From NCBI GenBank assembly GCA_900313005.1, contig ONZJ01000002.1, positions 1,037,001 to 1,101,000 of the forward strand: a DNA stretch of 64,000 nucleotides. Reading direction: 5' to 3'. The stretch comes from Rhodobacteraceae bacterium EL129. GTDB taxonomy: Bacteria > Pseudomonadota > Alphaproteobacteria > Rhodobacterales > Rhodobacteraceae. The position numbers were made by a program, and so were the translations under genes. Of the stretch, positions 17,061 through 26,504 are shown in pieces. The notes under the pieces are model-generated. The model saw nothing but the letters and a program-made list of their open reading frames with translations, made no database searches and had not been told where the DNA came from. How positions within the stretch are numbered: the stretch's first letter is position 1; the number at the start of each line of letters is the position of its first letter.

Positions 17061-17462
17061 TTACTCGGCGGCGGTGCGCCGCGCGTCAAAAGATTTGATC
17101 ATTTTATGGCCCCAACTCATCTGATCGCGCAGATCAGCAATGGCGGTGTTCAGCTCGTCGCGCTGGCGTTCCATGTCGGCCAGGCGACGTTCGGCCACGT
17201 TGTAGGCGGCGGTGATTTGGGTTTGTTGCTGGTCGCCCGCATCATAAAGGTCGAGCAACTGGCGGATTTCTTCGAGGCTGAAGCCAAAGCGCTTGCCGCG
17301 CAGGATCAGCTTGAGCCGGGCGCGGTCGCGACGGGTGAACAGGCGTTTCTGACCCACACGGTGGGGAAAGAGCAGTTCTTTGCTCTCATAGAAGCGCAGG
17401 GTCCGTGGAGTGACATCAAAGGCGTCACACATTTCGCGAATTGTCATTACTGTATCAGTCAT
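17061..17462 (-). CDS. MerR-family regulator of the beta-oxidation operon
   Basis: 133 aa from ATG 17462 (GAGAG upstream). The MerR winged helix reads MTIREMCDAFDVTPRTLRFY, followed by RLFTRRDRARLKLILRGKRF and a coiled-coil dimer helix (AERRLADMERQRDEL). No C-terminal metal-binding cysteines, so it is not a metal sensor; it resembles the LiuR-like group that controls acyl-CoA catabolism. It is the first gene of the strand leading into the acyl-CoA dehydrogenase. ACGT-rich dyads lie upstream. Confidence 0.88.
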   Translation of the reverse strand: MTDTVMTIREMCDAFDVTPRTLRFYESKELLFPHRVGQKRLFTRRDRARLKLILRGKRFGFSLEEIRQLLDLYDAGDQQQTQITAAYNVAERRLADMERQRDELNTAIADLRDQMSWGHKMIKSFDARRTAAE

Positions 17463-17793
17463 CTGATCTCTCACACTCATAAAGGATGTGAGGGAGGTGG
17501 CGGTGTTCGTCTTTTCATACAACGGGAAACTAAGTTTACGTAGGTGGTACGCTACGTCACTTTGGGTGTTTGATAACTTTACGAAAGGTCAACCGCGGGG
17601 CTGAGCAATTTTCTTCTTCTGATTGAAATGCGCAGCGTGATGCAAAGGTAAGGAAAACCATACCACAAAGGGGTTTTGCCACATATCCGAACGGGTAGGT
17701 CTGATCCGAGTCGCCATCTGGAAGAGCGTATTCAGGTTGCGTCATGTGGTGAAACTTGGAGATGGCTGTGTTTTGACGTTACGTCGTGAAACG
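17463..17793. other. Non-coding spacer between two MerR genes
   Basis: About 330 bp with no credible gene (a 62-residue reverse frame looks random). It carries two ACGT dyads listed separately and presumably the promoter of the beta-oxidation operon. Confidence 0.6.
17537..17556. promoter_or_regulatory. ACGTAG-N8-CTACGT dyad, candidate MerR operator
   Basis: Perfect 6-bp inverted repeat with 8-bp spacer, about 75 bp before the MerR start at 17462. ACGT-centred dyads are what I remember for LiuR-type MerR operators. Position suggests autoregulation and control of the operon. Confidence 0.5.
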
Positions 17794-17796
17794 TCA
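17774..17796. promoter_or_regulatory. TGACGT...ACGTCA dyad, candidate MerR operator
   Basis: TGACGT and ACGTCA are separated by 11 bp that include another ACGTC. The dyad touches the stop codon of the upstream MerR gene and lies 310 bp before the downstream MerR start. Confidence 0.4.
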
Positions 17797-18171
17797 GCCA
17801 GGTTTTTTCAGCGAGCTTGCTGTGCGGTCACGCATCTCGCGCAATTCGGTCATCGCTTCGTCCAGTTGCTTGCGTTGATCGGCCAGCTCCAGCAATTGAC
17901 GATCTGCAAGATCAATCCAGTTTTGCATCTGCACATCGGTGCCTTCATTTTCGTAGATCAACAGCCACTGGCGAATGTCTTCGAGCGCGAACCCCCATTT
18001 TCGGCCCCGCAAGATCAGCGTCATGCGCACCACTTCGCGGTGCCCGTAAAACCGGGACCTGCCTTCGCGTTCCGGCGTGAGCAGTTCAATATATTCATAG
18101 TAGCGCAATGTGCGCGGTGTTACATCGAACTTCGCACACATTTCCTTGAATGACAGGCGTTCGTCAGACAT
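17794..18171 (-). CDS. MerR-family regulator (second copy)
   Basis: 125 aa, with LSFKEMCAKFDVTPRTLRYY, then SRFYGHREVVRMTLILRGRK and a leucine-rich dimer helix. Closely related in layout to the MerR protein encoded 330 bp downstream; both keep the EMC.FDVTPRTLR core. No metal-site cysteines. It is divergent from a hotdog thioesterase gene, so it may govern that cluster or act with its paralog on fatty-acid genes. Confidence 0.87.
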   Translation of the reverse strand: MSDERLSFKEMCAKFDVTPRTLRYYEYIELLTPEREGRSRFYGHREVVRMTLILRGRKWGFALEDIRQWLLIYENEGTDVQMQNWIDLADRQLLELADQRKQLDEAMTELREMRDRTASSLKKPG

Positions 18172-18288
18172 GGCCGTTTCTCCCTGGAATGCAGGTTAAA
18201 GGGACCAGCGACGAAGGGCAACACTCGGGTTGCAGCGAGGGCAGGTTGCGGCCCATAACGGGTCTGAGGTTTGCAGGAAGGAATGCAG

Positions 18289-18729
18289 ATGAGTTTTGGC
18301 GAGGCCAAGAAAGACCGGGGTAAGTTTGCCGCGCAGTTTATCGCTGCCATCCCACATGCAAAAGCGTTGGGGATGGAGCTGATTGGCATTGAAGGCGATC
18401 AGGTTGAAATGCGCATGGGGTATGATGCGCGGTTTGTCGGTGATCCCAAAACAGGGGTCATCCACGGTGGGGCCGTTTCGGCGCTGATGGATATGTGCTG
18501 TGGCACGGCCGCGATCATACACCCGGACAACCCTGGAAGCACCGCTACGATTGATTTGCGGATTGATTACATGCGCCCTGCGACACCTGGGCAGGCGATC
18601 ACGGCGCGGGCTGAGGTCTATCACATCACCCGCTCGGTTGCCTTTGTGCGCGCCACGGCGCTGGACGAGGACGAAACGCGCCCTGTTGCCACAGCCACCG
18701 GCACTTTCACGGTGGAGGATAAATCATGA
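18289..18729 (+). CDS. PaaI-type hotdog thioesterase (first of pair)
   Basis: 146 aa single hotdog fold. Key segment is [20 protein letters not shown] (the helix bearing the active-site acid), followed by [15 protein letters not shown]. Hydrolyses acyl- or aryl-CoA thioesters. ATG 18289 has AAGGA 6 nt upstream; ATG 18283 would leave no spacing. The stop overlaps the start of a second thioesterase gene (ATGA), so the two may work as a heteromer or on different chain lengths. Confidence 0.87.
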   Translation: MSFGEAKKDRGKFAAQFIAAIPHAKALGMELIGIEGDQVEMRMGYDARFVGDPKTGVIHGGAVSALMDMCCGTAAIIHPDNPGSTATIDLRIDYMRPATPGQAITARAEVYHITRSVAFVRATALDEDETRPVATATGTFTVEDKS

Positions 18730-19235
18730 AGCGGTCCCGTCCCGAACCCGTGCAGCAGGTCAAGCAAAGGCGTGATGCGGCGCTGAAGACCTTGCTGGAT
18801 CAGGTACCCTACATTCAGTTCCTTGGCATTCAGTTCGACCGACGTGGGGACGAGCTGACCGCCGTGCTGCCCTATCAGGACATGCTGATTGGCAATCCGA
18901 TGCTGCCTGCCTTGCATGGCGGAGCGACGGCGGCGTTTCTGGAAACCACGGCGATTATTGGCCTCAGTTGGGCGACGCTGTGGGATGATATCGAAAGTGG
19001 CGCTTTGGAAGGGTTGGAAGAGGGCGAGGCGGGCATCCCCGATCTGCCCAAGACGATTGATCTGACCGTGGATTATCTGCGCTCAGGCCTGCCACGCGAT
19101 GCCTATGCGCGGGCGCGGGTGGCGCGCTCGGGGCGGCGCTATGGGTCGGTGCATGTCTCAGCCTGGCAGGATAATCGAGATCGGCCCTTTGCTCAGGCGA
19201 CGGGTCATTTCCTGATGCCGCGCCGGGATGGCTGA
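18726..19235 (+). CDS. PaaI-type hotdog thioesterase (second of pair)
   Basis: 169 aa, with [20 protein letters not shown] as the hotdog helix and [20 protein letters not shown] after it. An insertion ([20 protein letters not shown]) distinguishes it from its neighbour. Overlaps the first thioesterase by 4 bp and the MATE gene by 8 bp, forming a three-gene operon. Confidence 0.85.
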   Translation: MKRSRPEPVQQVKQRRDAALKTLLDQVPYIQFLGIQFDRRGDELTAVLPYQDMLIGNPMLPALHGGATAAFLETTAIIGLSWATLWDDIESGALEGLEEGEAGIPDLPKTIDLTVDYLRSGLPRDAYARARVARSGRRYGSVHVSAWQDNRDRPFAQATGHFLMPRRDG

Positions 19236-20559
19236 TACCGCCGCGAGGGCCGAGGGCGACGTCACCCACGCCCGCGTTCTGAACATTGCTGTGCCAATTG
19301 TGCTGGCCAATGTCACTGTGCCCATTCTGGGAGCGGTGGACACGGGCGTCGTAGGGCAGCTGGGTGAGGCGGCCCCTATCGGGGCCGTTGGCATCGGATC
19401 AGTGATATTGACGGCTCTCTACTGGGTCTTCGGTTTTCTGCGGATGGGCACCACCGGGCTGACATCTCAAGCGCAAGGAGCCAGGCGTTCGGGAGAAGTG
19501 GCGGCCTTGCTGACCCGCGCGCTGATGATCGCGGGTGTTGGCGGTATCCTGATCATCGCGCTGCAGGGGGTGCTTTTTTACGGCGCGTTTCAGGTGGCGC
19601 CCGCCAGCGCCGAGGTCGAGGCCATGGCCCGCAGCTACATGCAGATCCGCATCTGGAGCGCACCTGCCATGATCGCGATCTTTGGCCTGACGGGCTGGTT
19701 GATTGCGTTGGAGCGCACCCGTGCCGTGCTGATCTTGCAGCTGTGGATGAACGGCGTGAACATTGTGCTGGATCTGTGGTTCGTCCTGGGCCTAGGATGG
19801 GGGGTCGAAGGCGTGGCCATAGCCACTTTCATCGCGGAATGGAGCGGGTTGGCCTTTGGCCTGTGGCTGTGCCGCGCGGCCTTGCGCCTGCCTGCCGCTC
19901 GCGACTGGCCACGGGTGTTTGACCGGGGCGCGGTCAAGAACATGGCGATGGTGAACAGCCACATCCTGCAACGCTCATTGATGCTGGAAGGGATCGTGGT
20001 GTCCTTCATGTTCTACGGTGCGCGGTTTGGCGATGTGACCCTGGCGGCCAATCAGGTGTTGCTGCAATTTCTGCATATCACCGCCTATGCGCTGGATGGA
20101 TTTGCCTTTGCCGCCGAGGCCTTGGTGGGACAGGCCTTTGGGGCGGCCCAGTTGGGGCGGCTCAGGCGGTCGGCGTCGATGGCCAGCCAATGGGGGCTGG
20201 GGATTACCTTGTGCATGGCGCTGGCCTTTTGGTTTGGAGGCGGGGCGATCATTGATCTGATGGCCAAGGCCCCCGATGTACAGACCGAGGCGCGCAGTTA
20301 TCTGGTCTGGATGGCGCTGGCCCCTGTTCTGGGGCTGACGGCCTGGATGCTCGACGGGGTCTTTATTGGCGCCACCCGAACGCGGGACATGCGCAATATG
20401 ATGGTGATCAGCCTGATCGTTTACCTGGTTGCATTGGCGCTTTTGATGCCCGCTTTTGGCAACCACGGCCTCTGGATGGCGTTGCTGATCAGCTACGTTA
20501 GCCGGGGGCTCACCCTGTGGTGGCGCTACCCAGCGCTTGAGGCGTCCGTAGGGCGGTGA
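19228..20559 (+). CDS. MATE-family efflux transporter (DinF-like)
   Basis: 443 aa, about 12 membrane helices in two homologous halves. MATE features include NIAVPIVLANVTVPILGAVD and GFLRMGTTGLTSQAQGA, with the second-half copy FAFAAEALVGQAFGA. Exports drugs or cationic metabolites using Na+ or H+. Cotranscribed with the two thioesterases. Ends 2 bp before the converging transporter gene. Confidence 0.92.
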   Translation: MADTAARAEGDVTHARVLNIAVPIVLANVTVPILGAVDTGVVGQLGEAAPIGAVGIGSVILTALYWVFGFLRMGTTGLTSQAQGARRSGEVAALLTRALMIAGVGGILIIALQGVLFYGAFQVAPASAEVEAMARSYMQIRIWSAPAMIAIFGLTGWLIALERTRAVLILQLWMNGVNIVLDLWFVLGLGWGVEGVAIATFIAEWSGLAFGLWLCRAALRLPAARDWPRVFDRGAVKNMAMVNSHILQRSLMLEGIVVSFMFYGARFGDVTLAANQVLLQFLHITAYALDGFAFAAEALVGQAFGAAQLGRLRRSASMASQWGLGITLCMALAFWFGGGAIIDLMAKAPDVQTEARSYLVWMALAPVLGLTAWMLDGVFIGATRTRDMRNMMVISLIVYLVALALLMPAFGNHGLWMALLISYVSRGLTLWWRYPALEASVGR

Positions 20560-20561
20560 TG

Positions 20562-22190
20562 TCACTCTGTCGTTCGGAACCGCGAGAGTTGCACCAACAG
20601 AACCACCAGCAGCGGCACAATCACTGTGATTGCCGCGATGCTCAGTAGCAAATGACCCAATTGAGTGTAATCCGCCTGCGTTGTGATCGCTTGCGACACT
20701 GGGTCACGCACCTCGCGGGTGATGGTAAAACCTGTGTTGAGGTACTTGGTCAGTAGCGCCGAAGCCGAGAGTGCGAGGTTGGTGAAAGATGCCATGACAG
20801 CAAAGAATGTGGCCTTGAGATCCACGGGCGCATTGCGGGCAATCCAAGCCAACATGGGGATCATGGCGATTTGGGCCAGCGGGGATTCTACCGCCGTATC
20901 CAGCAGCGCGATAAAGCGGGCATCGACGACGCCACCCGTTATGGCAGCGGTCCAGTTTTGAACGCCGTAGTAGAGGCCAATATTGGGCAGGCTCAGGATG
21001 CCTGCCGCGACCGTCAGCAGCACAACGATCGTGGCAATGGGCTTGCGTGCAATCACGGGACGCAAAAGGAGAAGGCCGGCCAGCGTCAGCACGGATGTGA
21101 TCAGCGAGAGCACCGACAGGAACTGCTGGTCGAACTTCAGCACATCTACCTGGAACCACGTCTGTCCGTCACCGGGCAAAGGGGTGGCACGAAAGACGAA
21201 AATGATGACTGCCGTGCCCAGTAGCATCCGGGATTGCGCCTTGGGTAGTCGCGCGATCAACTGTCGCATGAGGAACAGGACAATGGCCATGGAGCCGCAA
21301 AAGATGATTTCTTGCCCGTAGGGAATACCTGTCAGACCTATGGTTAATGTCATGGCCACAAAAAGACCACCGCCGATGAAGTACCAAGGGTTAGGTGTGG
21401 TTTTGGCTTCGGTTTCCCCCTCCAGTAAGGTGTCGGGGGCAATTCCCGCGCGCAACAGGGCCCGCCGATGCCGCCGCAGTTGCCACGAGGCCAGAACCAC
21501 ACCCGAGACGGAGATCAGAGGAATGACCAGCCCGATGGCGTAAATGCGAGCGTAGATGGTGGATTTCTCAGCTTGGGGCAGAGCCTCGATCCCGGAGAAC
21601 TGCCAGATGTTAACCAGGGCCACCACAACCGTGCCGCCGATCAGGGCGAAGCGTCCAAGGGTTTGCATCGTGGTGTGCATGTTCTTGACGGTGTTTTCAT
21701 CAATTTTTGTGCCGTCTGGGTGATGCGCGGGTACCGCTTCGATGGACATGGCGTCGGCCACGGCGTCTTGCAGGACCAATCCGCAAGGGGCCAGAATGTA
21801 GGACAGGATGTACCATGATCCGATGGGCATCATCGCCTGCATCATCACGGCCTGGGTCAGCACCAGATACATGATAGTCAGGCTGGCCGCGACCAGCGTC
21901 CCACCCAGATAGATCAGCACCGCTTTCCAGCGCCAGATGATATCTACCAGATGGCCCAGCGGCATCTTTAGCGCCCAGGGCAGCCCGGCCCAGAACACGA
22001 GCCCCGCGATGTAGGAGGCTGAAAAATCGAGGTATTCTTTAACAAAGAAGGTGCCGACAATGGCGGTGACTGTAGAACAACCGAAAGCGAAGTAAACCAT
22101 CAAAGGCGGCAGGAAAGACCAGCGCATCTGTCGCGCGAGGTCTATGACGATGGCGTCAAAGCCGCGTTTGAAGAAGTGCACCAGCTGCAT
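20562..22190 (-). CDS. MFS-type transporter, probably BT1/folate-biopterin-like
   Basis: 542 aa, about 12 hydrophobic segments, from ATG 22190 (MQLVHFFKRG); a start 4 codons earlier is possible. FVKEYLDFSASYIAGLVFW and LGHLVDIIWRWKAVLIYLGG resemble the first-loop region of the BT1 family, and LVLQDAVADAMSIEAV the conserved D..AD element. Substrate unknown. No linked metabolic gene. Confidence 0.7.
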   Translation of the reverse strand: MQLVHFFKRGFDAIVIDLARQMRWSFLPPLMVYFAFGCSTVTAIVGTFFVKEYLDFSASYIAGLVFWAGLPWALKMPLGHLVDIIWRWKAVLIYLGGTLVAASLTIMYLVLTQAVMMQAMMPIGSWYILSYILAPCGLVLQDAVADAMSIEAVPAHHPDGTKIDENTVKNMHTTMQTLGRFALIGGTVVVALVNIWQFSGIEALPQAEKSTIYARIYAIGLVIPLISVSGVVLASWQLRRHRRALLRAGIAPDTLLEGETEAKTTPNPWYFIGGGLFVAMTLTIGLTGIPYGQEIIFCGSMAIVLFLMRQLIARLPKAQSRMLLGTAVIIFVFRATPLPGDGQTWFQVDVLKFDQQFLSVLSLITSVLTLAGLLLLRPVIARKPIATIVVLLTVAAGILSLPNIGLYYGVQNWTAAITGGVVDARFIALLDTAVESPLAQIAMIPMLAWIARNAPVDLKATFFAVMASFTNLALSASALLTKYLNTGFTITREVRDPVSQAITTQADYTQLGHLLLSIAAITVIVPLLVVLLVQLSRFRTTE

Positions 22191-22271
22191 TCGGTCTCCC
22201 AAGACGGATTACTGTTATGAGCGATATAGCGATGCGGAGAAGACGTGCAATGTTTCTGACGCGGATGTGTA

Positions 22272-22613
22272 TCAGAGGATGTCCAGCACGGCCTCGGGTG
22301 GCCGACCAATGGCGGCCTTGCCCTCAGAGAAGACCACGGGGCGTTCAATCAGCTTTGGCGTTGAGGCCATGGCGGCGATCAGCACATCTTTGGGGTCGGT
22401 CTTGGACAGGCCTTGTTCCTTGAACGCAGCCTCGCCGGTGCGCATCAAGGCAATAGCAGGCACTCCAAGGGCTGTGAGGGCCGCGCGGATGTCTTCGGCG
22501 GTCGGGGCATCGTCCAGATAAAGCCGCACCACGGGGTCGTGGCCCTCGCGTTTGAGCAGATCAAGGGTCTGCCGGGATTTGGAGCAGCGCGGATTGTGCC
22601 AGATTTGGATCAT
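22272..22613 (-). CDS. arsC: ArsC-family (arsenate reductase-like) protein
   Basis: 113 aa thioredoxin-fold protein. [17 protein letters not shown] holds the ArsC catalytic Cys10 and [20 protein letters not shown] the substrate-binding arginines. Glutaredoxin-coupled arsenate reduction is the family activity, but no ars efflux or regulator gene is adjacent. It overlaps pyrD by 4 bp, so a housekeeping role is possible. Confidence 0.85.
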   Translation of the reverse strand: MIQIWHNPRCSKSRQTLDLLKREGHDPVVRLYLDDAPTAEDIRAALTALGVPAIALMRTGEAAFKEQGLSKTDPKDVLIAAMASTPKLIERPVVFSEGKAAIGRPPEAVLDIL

Positions 22614-23668
22614 AACCAGTCCTTTGTTTTGGTGCCGACGGCCTGTGCCACCGTGTCATAGCCATCGCGGGCCAGCAGCGCATCAAGGCCATGGGCAATG
22701 TCTGCGGCCAGAGAAAGGCCGTTGTAGACCATGGCGGAGTAAAGCTGCACCGCCGACGCCCCGGCGCAGATTTTGGCATAGGCTTGTTCGGCCGAGGCGA
22801 TGCCACCAACGCCGATCAGAGGGATATCGCCCCGTGTCAGATCTGACAGTTTGGCCAGCACGCGTGTAGATTTGTCAAACAGTGGCGCGCCCGACAGACC
22901 ACCGGCCTGATGGCTCTCCGGGCTTTGCAGCCCGTCTCGCGCCAGCGTGGTGTTGGTGGCGATAATGCCCGACAGACCTGACTGGTGCGCCACATCCGCG
23001 ATCTCAGAGAGTTCGGTATCGTTCAGATCAGGTGCGATTTTCAAGAAGATGGGGATGGCATTGGGCAGCCAGTTTCGGGCCTCCATCACGCCTTTGAGCA
23101 GGGCCGAGAGGGCCTCGGGGCCCTGTAAGTCGCGCAACTTTTCGGTGTTGGGCGAGGAGACATTGACCGTTGCAAAATCCAGATGTGCGCCGCAATGGGC
23201 CAGCACACGGGCGAAATCATCGGCGCGGTCGTCGCTGTCCTTGTTGGCCCCGAGGTTCAGGCCGATGATGGCGTCGAGGGGGCGCTTGACCAGTCGGCGT
23301 GCTGCGGCCTCCATGCCCTCGTTGTTGAAGCCAAATCGGTTGATGACACCCTGATCCTGCGGCAAGCGAAACAGGCGAGGGCGTGGATTGCCAACCTGCG
23401 CGCGGGGGGTGATCGCGCCCACTTCAACAAAGCCAAAACCGGATTGCGAGAGGGGTTTCAGGGCCTGGGCATTCTTATCAAACCCGGCCGCCAACCCCAC
23501 AGGGTTGGGCAACGCCAGGCCTGCCACATCGGTGCGCAACCGCCTGGAAGTGACAGGGCCAGGTGTGGGCGCAAGACCCAGGCACAGGGCCTTGAGCGCC
23601 AGACCATGGGCCGTTTCAGGATCGACCCGGTGTAACAGGCCCAGTCCTAGTTTCTCGGTCAGCTTCAT
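22610..23668 (-). CDS. pyrD: Dihydroorotate dehydrogenase (quinone), class 2
   Basis: 352 aa, membrane-associated FMN enzyme of pyrimidine synthesis that oxidises dihydroorotate to orotate with quinone. Seen: [36 protein letters not shown] with the class-2 catalytic Ser, and [20 protein letters not shown]. The N-terminal helix ([20 protein letters not shown]) is the quinone-tunnel segment of class 2. Overlaps DUF952 and arsC genes by 4 bp each. Confidence 0.96.
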   Translation of the reverse strand: MKLTEKLGLGLLHRVDPETAHGLALKALCLGLAPTPGPVTSRRLRTDVAGLALPNPVGLAAGFDKNAQALKPLSQSGFGFVEVGAITPRAQVGNPRPRLFRLPQDQGVINRFGFNNEGMEAAARRLVKRPLDAIIGLNLGANKDSDDRADDFARVLAHCGAHLDFATVNVSSPNTEKLRDLQGPEALSALLKGVMEARNWLPNAIPIFLKIAPDLNDTELSEIADVAHQSGLSGIIATNTTLARDGLQSPESHQAGGLSGAPLFDKSTRVLAKLSDLTRGDIPLIGVGGIASAEQAYAKICAGASAVQLYSAMVYNGLSLAADIAHGLDALLARDGYDTVAQAVGTKTKDWL

Positions 23669-24012
23669 CTCTCGTCACTCAGCCCCGGTGGAAATTGGTG
23701 CACGCCGCTCTCGAAGGGTAGGGGTTGGGCCCAAACGACATCATCAAGATGCAGTTCCCGGTAGAGATGCGGAAAGAGTGCACCCCCTCGTGAGGGTTCC
23801 CACTTCAGAGCCGCGCCAAGCCTGTCTGTTTCAACGGCGACTAGCATTAGATCGGTGTCTCCGGCGAAATGACGCGCGGCGGTTTCAGGCGCTTGGTCTA
23901 GCGTCGAGAAATGAATGTAGCCATCGGCCAGATCCACCGGCGCGCCTTGCGTGCTGCGCTTTTGGCGGAGATCGGCCCATTCGGATGCGCGAAAAATCTT
24001 GAAAATCAACAT
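23665..24012 (-). CDS. DUF952 family protein
   Basis: 115 aa from ATG 24012 ([16 protein letters not shown]). The segments [20 protein letters not shown] and [19 protein letters not shown] match DUF952, a small fold related to ADP-ribosyl-type enzymes; activity is not established. Commonly found before pyrD in Rhodobacterales as I recall, and here the stop overlaps the pyrD start. Confidence 0.82.
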   Translation of the reverse strand: MLIFKIFRASEWADLRQKRSTQGAPVDLADGYIHFSTLDQAPETAARHFAGDTDLMLVAVETDRLGAALKWEPSRGGALFPHLYRELHLDDVVWAQPLPFESGVHQFPPGLSDER

Positions 24013-24121
24013 GGGCGTGGGTGTGCACTGCCCCGGCGATCTGGTCAAGCGCGAAGGTTTTGACAGAGGACCCCGGACACGCCACTCTGTTGATATTGAA
24101 TCAAGTCATAGGAGTTACACC

Positions 24122-25684
24122 ATGTTGAAGACGTGTCTTGCAGCTGCAACGCTCGCTCTGAGTGCCGGAATGGCGACGGCCGAGTTTCATCTGACGATTT
24201 TGCATACCAATGATTTTCATGCCCGGTTTGAGCCGATCACGAAATACGACAACACCTGTGGTGCAGAAGACAATGATGCAGGCAAGTGCTTTGGCGGCTC
24301 GGCCCGGCTGGCGACCGCCATTTCTGAGGCGCGCGGCCGGCACGAGAACACTATTCTGGTCGATGGCGGAGACCAGTTTCAGGGCACGCTCTTCTATACC
24401 TATTACAAGGGAACGCTGGCCGCCAAGATGATGAACAAGATGGGCTATGACGCGATGACCGTGGGCAATCACGAGTTTGACGATGGCCCTGAAGTCTTGC
24501 GCGGGTTCATGGATGCGCTCAACTTTCCGATCCTGATGTCCAATGCGGATGTGACGGGTGAAAAGCAACTGGCAGGTGTGATGCAGAAATCCACCATTAT
24601 CAGCCGAGGTGGTGAGCGGATCGGCTTGATCGGCGTGACGCCGCAGAACACCGACGAGCTGGCCAGCCCGGGGCCCTATATCGTGTTTTATGATCCGGTG
24701 GACGGCGTGCAGACCCAGGTGAACCTGATGCGCGATGCGGGTGTGAACAAGATCGTGGTGCTAAGCCATTCGGGCTATTTGGTCGATCAACGCATTGCGG
24801 CGGAAACCGAAGGTGTGGATGTGATTGTGGGTGGGCATTCGAATACCTATCTGCATTCTGACGATGAAGATGCCTCGGGACCTTACCCCACGATGGTGGG
24901 GGACACGGCCATTGTGCAGGCCTATGCCTATGGCAAGTTTCTGGGCGAGTTGAACGTGGTCTTTGATGAGGCAGGAGAGATCGTCTCGGCCAGTGGTGCC
25001 CCCGTGATCATGGATGCAAGTGTTGCTGAGGATGACAGCATCAAGGTCCGGATCACCGAAGCGGCCCTTCCCTTGAACAAGATCCGCAATGAAGTTGTGG
25101 GCGAGGCGGTTGAGGCGATTGATGGGTCCTCGGACACCTGCCGTGCGGGGCCCTGTGCGATGGGAATTGCCATGGCCGAAGCGATGCTGGAGCGGGTGAA
25201 GGATCAAGGGATAGATATCGCAATGACAAATGGCGGCGGTGTGCGTTCGGGCATTGATCAAGGGGAGATCACCAAAGGGGAAGTGCTGACCGTGGCCCCA
25301 TTTCAGAACACGATGGCGACCTTCCGTTTGACCGGGGCGCAGGTGATTGAGGCCCTGGAAAACGGGTTCAGCAAGGTTGGCGAAGATGCAGGCCGTTTTC
25401 CGCAGGTGGCGGGGATGACGGTGACCTATGATGCCAGTGCTGATCCGGGCGCACGTGTGCGCGACGTGATGATCGGTGGCGCTGCCCTGGAAATGGATAA
25501 GCTCTATGGTGTGGTGTCCAATAACTATCTGCGCGGAGGCGGGGATGGGTATGCAACCTTTGTGGATGCGGCCGATGCCTATGACTTTGGCCCGGATGTG
25601 GCGGATGTCCTGGCGGATTATCTGACTGCCCGCACGCCGTTTACGCCTATCGTGGATGACCGGATCAAGCCCGTTGGCCCGTAA
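24122..25684 (+). CDS. Periplasmic 5'-nucleotidase / UshA-like metallophosphoesterase
   Basis: 520 aa from ATG 24122 (AGGAG upstream). Signal peptide MLKTCLAAATLALSAGMATA. The metallophosphoesterase domain has LTILHTNDFHARFEP, DGGDQFQGT, VGNHEFDDG and VGGHSNTYL metal ligands. The C-terminal nucleotide-binding domain has TNGGGVRSGIDQGEITKGEV and NNYLRGGGDGY. It hydrolyses extracellular nucleotides to nucleosides and phosphate, a phosphate or nucleoside scavenging role. Alternatives within the family include 2',3'-cyclic phosphodiesterase. Confidence 0.92.
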   Translation: MLKTCLAAATLALSAGMATAEFHLTILHTNDFHARFEPITKYDNTCGAEDNDAGKCFGGSARLATAISEARGRHENTILVDGGDQFQGTLFYTYYKGTLAAKMMNKMGYDAMTVGNHEFDDGPEVLRGFMDALNFPILMSNADVTGEKQLAGVMQKSTIISRGGERIGLIGVTPQNTDELASPGPYIVFYDPVDGVQTQVNLMRDAGVNKIVVLSHSGYLVDQRIAAETEGVDVIVGGHSNTYLHSDDEDASGPYPTMVGDTAIVQAYAYGKFLGELNVVFDEAGEIVSASGAPVIMDASVAEDDSIKVRITEAALPLNKIRNEVVGEAVEAIDGSSDTCRAGPCAMGIAMAEAMLERVKDQGIDIAMTNGGGVRSGIDQGEITKGEVLTVAPFQNTMATFRLTGAQVIEALENGFSKVGEDAGRFPQVAGMTVTYDASADPGARVRDVMIGGAALEMDKLYGVVSNNYLRGGGDGYATFVDAADAYDFGPDVADVLADYLTARTPFTPIVDDRIKPVGP

Positions 25685-25700
25685 GCCCTAGCCAAAAGGA

Positions 25701-25722
25701 GTGCACCCTAAGAAGGGTGCAC
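25701..25722. terminator. Hairpin between converging genes
   Basis: GTGCACCC-TAAGAA-GGGTGCAC, 8-bp perfect stem. Read on the reverse strand it is followed by TCCTTTT; on the forward strand the T-run is weak. Likely a shared terminator for the nucleotidase and flavodoxin genes. Confidence 0.6.
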
Positions 25723-25785
25723 GCTGGTTTGTCTCGTGGTCCTTGCGTCCTCCTCGGGGCAAGACGACAGGCGATGCGCCGACTG

Positions 25786-26355
25786 TCAGGACGGCGCGTG
25801 GCGCACGGTGGACCAGCGCTGGGCACAGGCGTAGATGCGCGCCCCGTATCGGCGGGCGGTTTCCGTGTCGCCTGCATTGATCATCTGGTCCTTGTTTGGA
25901 TCCGAGCGGGCCATGAGCCCGAGCATCGCGCCATCCCTGTCGATGCCCGGTTGCGTTGGATCCACCGGCGCGCCGATTTCGCGTGCACCGACCCAGAGCA
26001 TTCCCATTTGCGCCGCGTAGATCGAAAGGCGCGTGAGCGTGCTGAGCTTGTCGCCCGAAGGGTAGGTGCCGATGGTAAAGCCGCCGGCTAGTTTGTCGGC
26101 CCAGCTTTGTTCGGTCCATCGGTCGTGTGAGGCCTCTTCGAGGAACGTTGCATACTCCGCAGCAACGCTGCCCATGTAAGTGGGAGAGCCGAAGAGGATC
26201 GCTTCGGCATCGTCAAGGGCGCGCCAGTCTTCTGAAGAGATGGAGCGCACGTCGATCAGCCGCGCGCCGGGAGCGCCAGAGGCAATGGCCTGCGCCAGAA
26301 CACGGGTGTGGCCGGAGCCGGTGAAATAGGGGATCGCAATTTGAGGCTGTGTCAT
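25786..26355 (-). CDS. Flavodoxin / NAD(P)H-quinone reductase-like flavoprotein
   Basis: 189 aa. The FMN phosphate loop is near the N-terminus (YFTGSGHTRVLAQAIA), then AILFGSPTYMGSVAAEYATF and GGFTIGTYPSGDKLSTL, the WrbA/flavodoxin-fold pattern. Probably transfers electrons to quinones or a partner protein. Monocistronic, weak ribosome site. Confidence 0.82.
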   Translation of the reverse strand: MTQPQIAIPYFTGSGHTRVLAQAIASGAPGARLIDVRSISSEDWRALDDAEAILFGSPTYMGSVAAEYATFLEEASHDRWTEQSWADKLAGGFTIGTYPSGDKLSTLTRLSIYAAQMGMLWVGAREIGAPVDPTQPGIDRDGAMLGLMARSDPNKDQMINAGDTETARRYGARIYACAQRWSTVRHAPS

Positions 26356-26504
26356 GGTGCCATGATTGGCGCGTGTTCACACGCTGCGCAAGATAGAACC
26401 TCTGCACAGTCATCTGTGCGTCGTCTGAGGTGTGATGAAATCGGCAATTCAGCTTGGCGGCGAAACGCTTTAAGCTGCCTGAAATCGAAGACATGAGGCG
26501 ATAG

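Noticed and set aside
17557..17745. 62-codon reverse frame between the MerR genes
   Set aside because: No ribosome site, no family resemblance.
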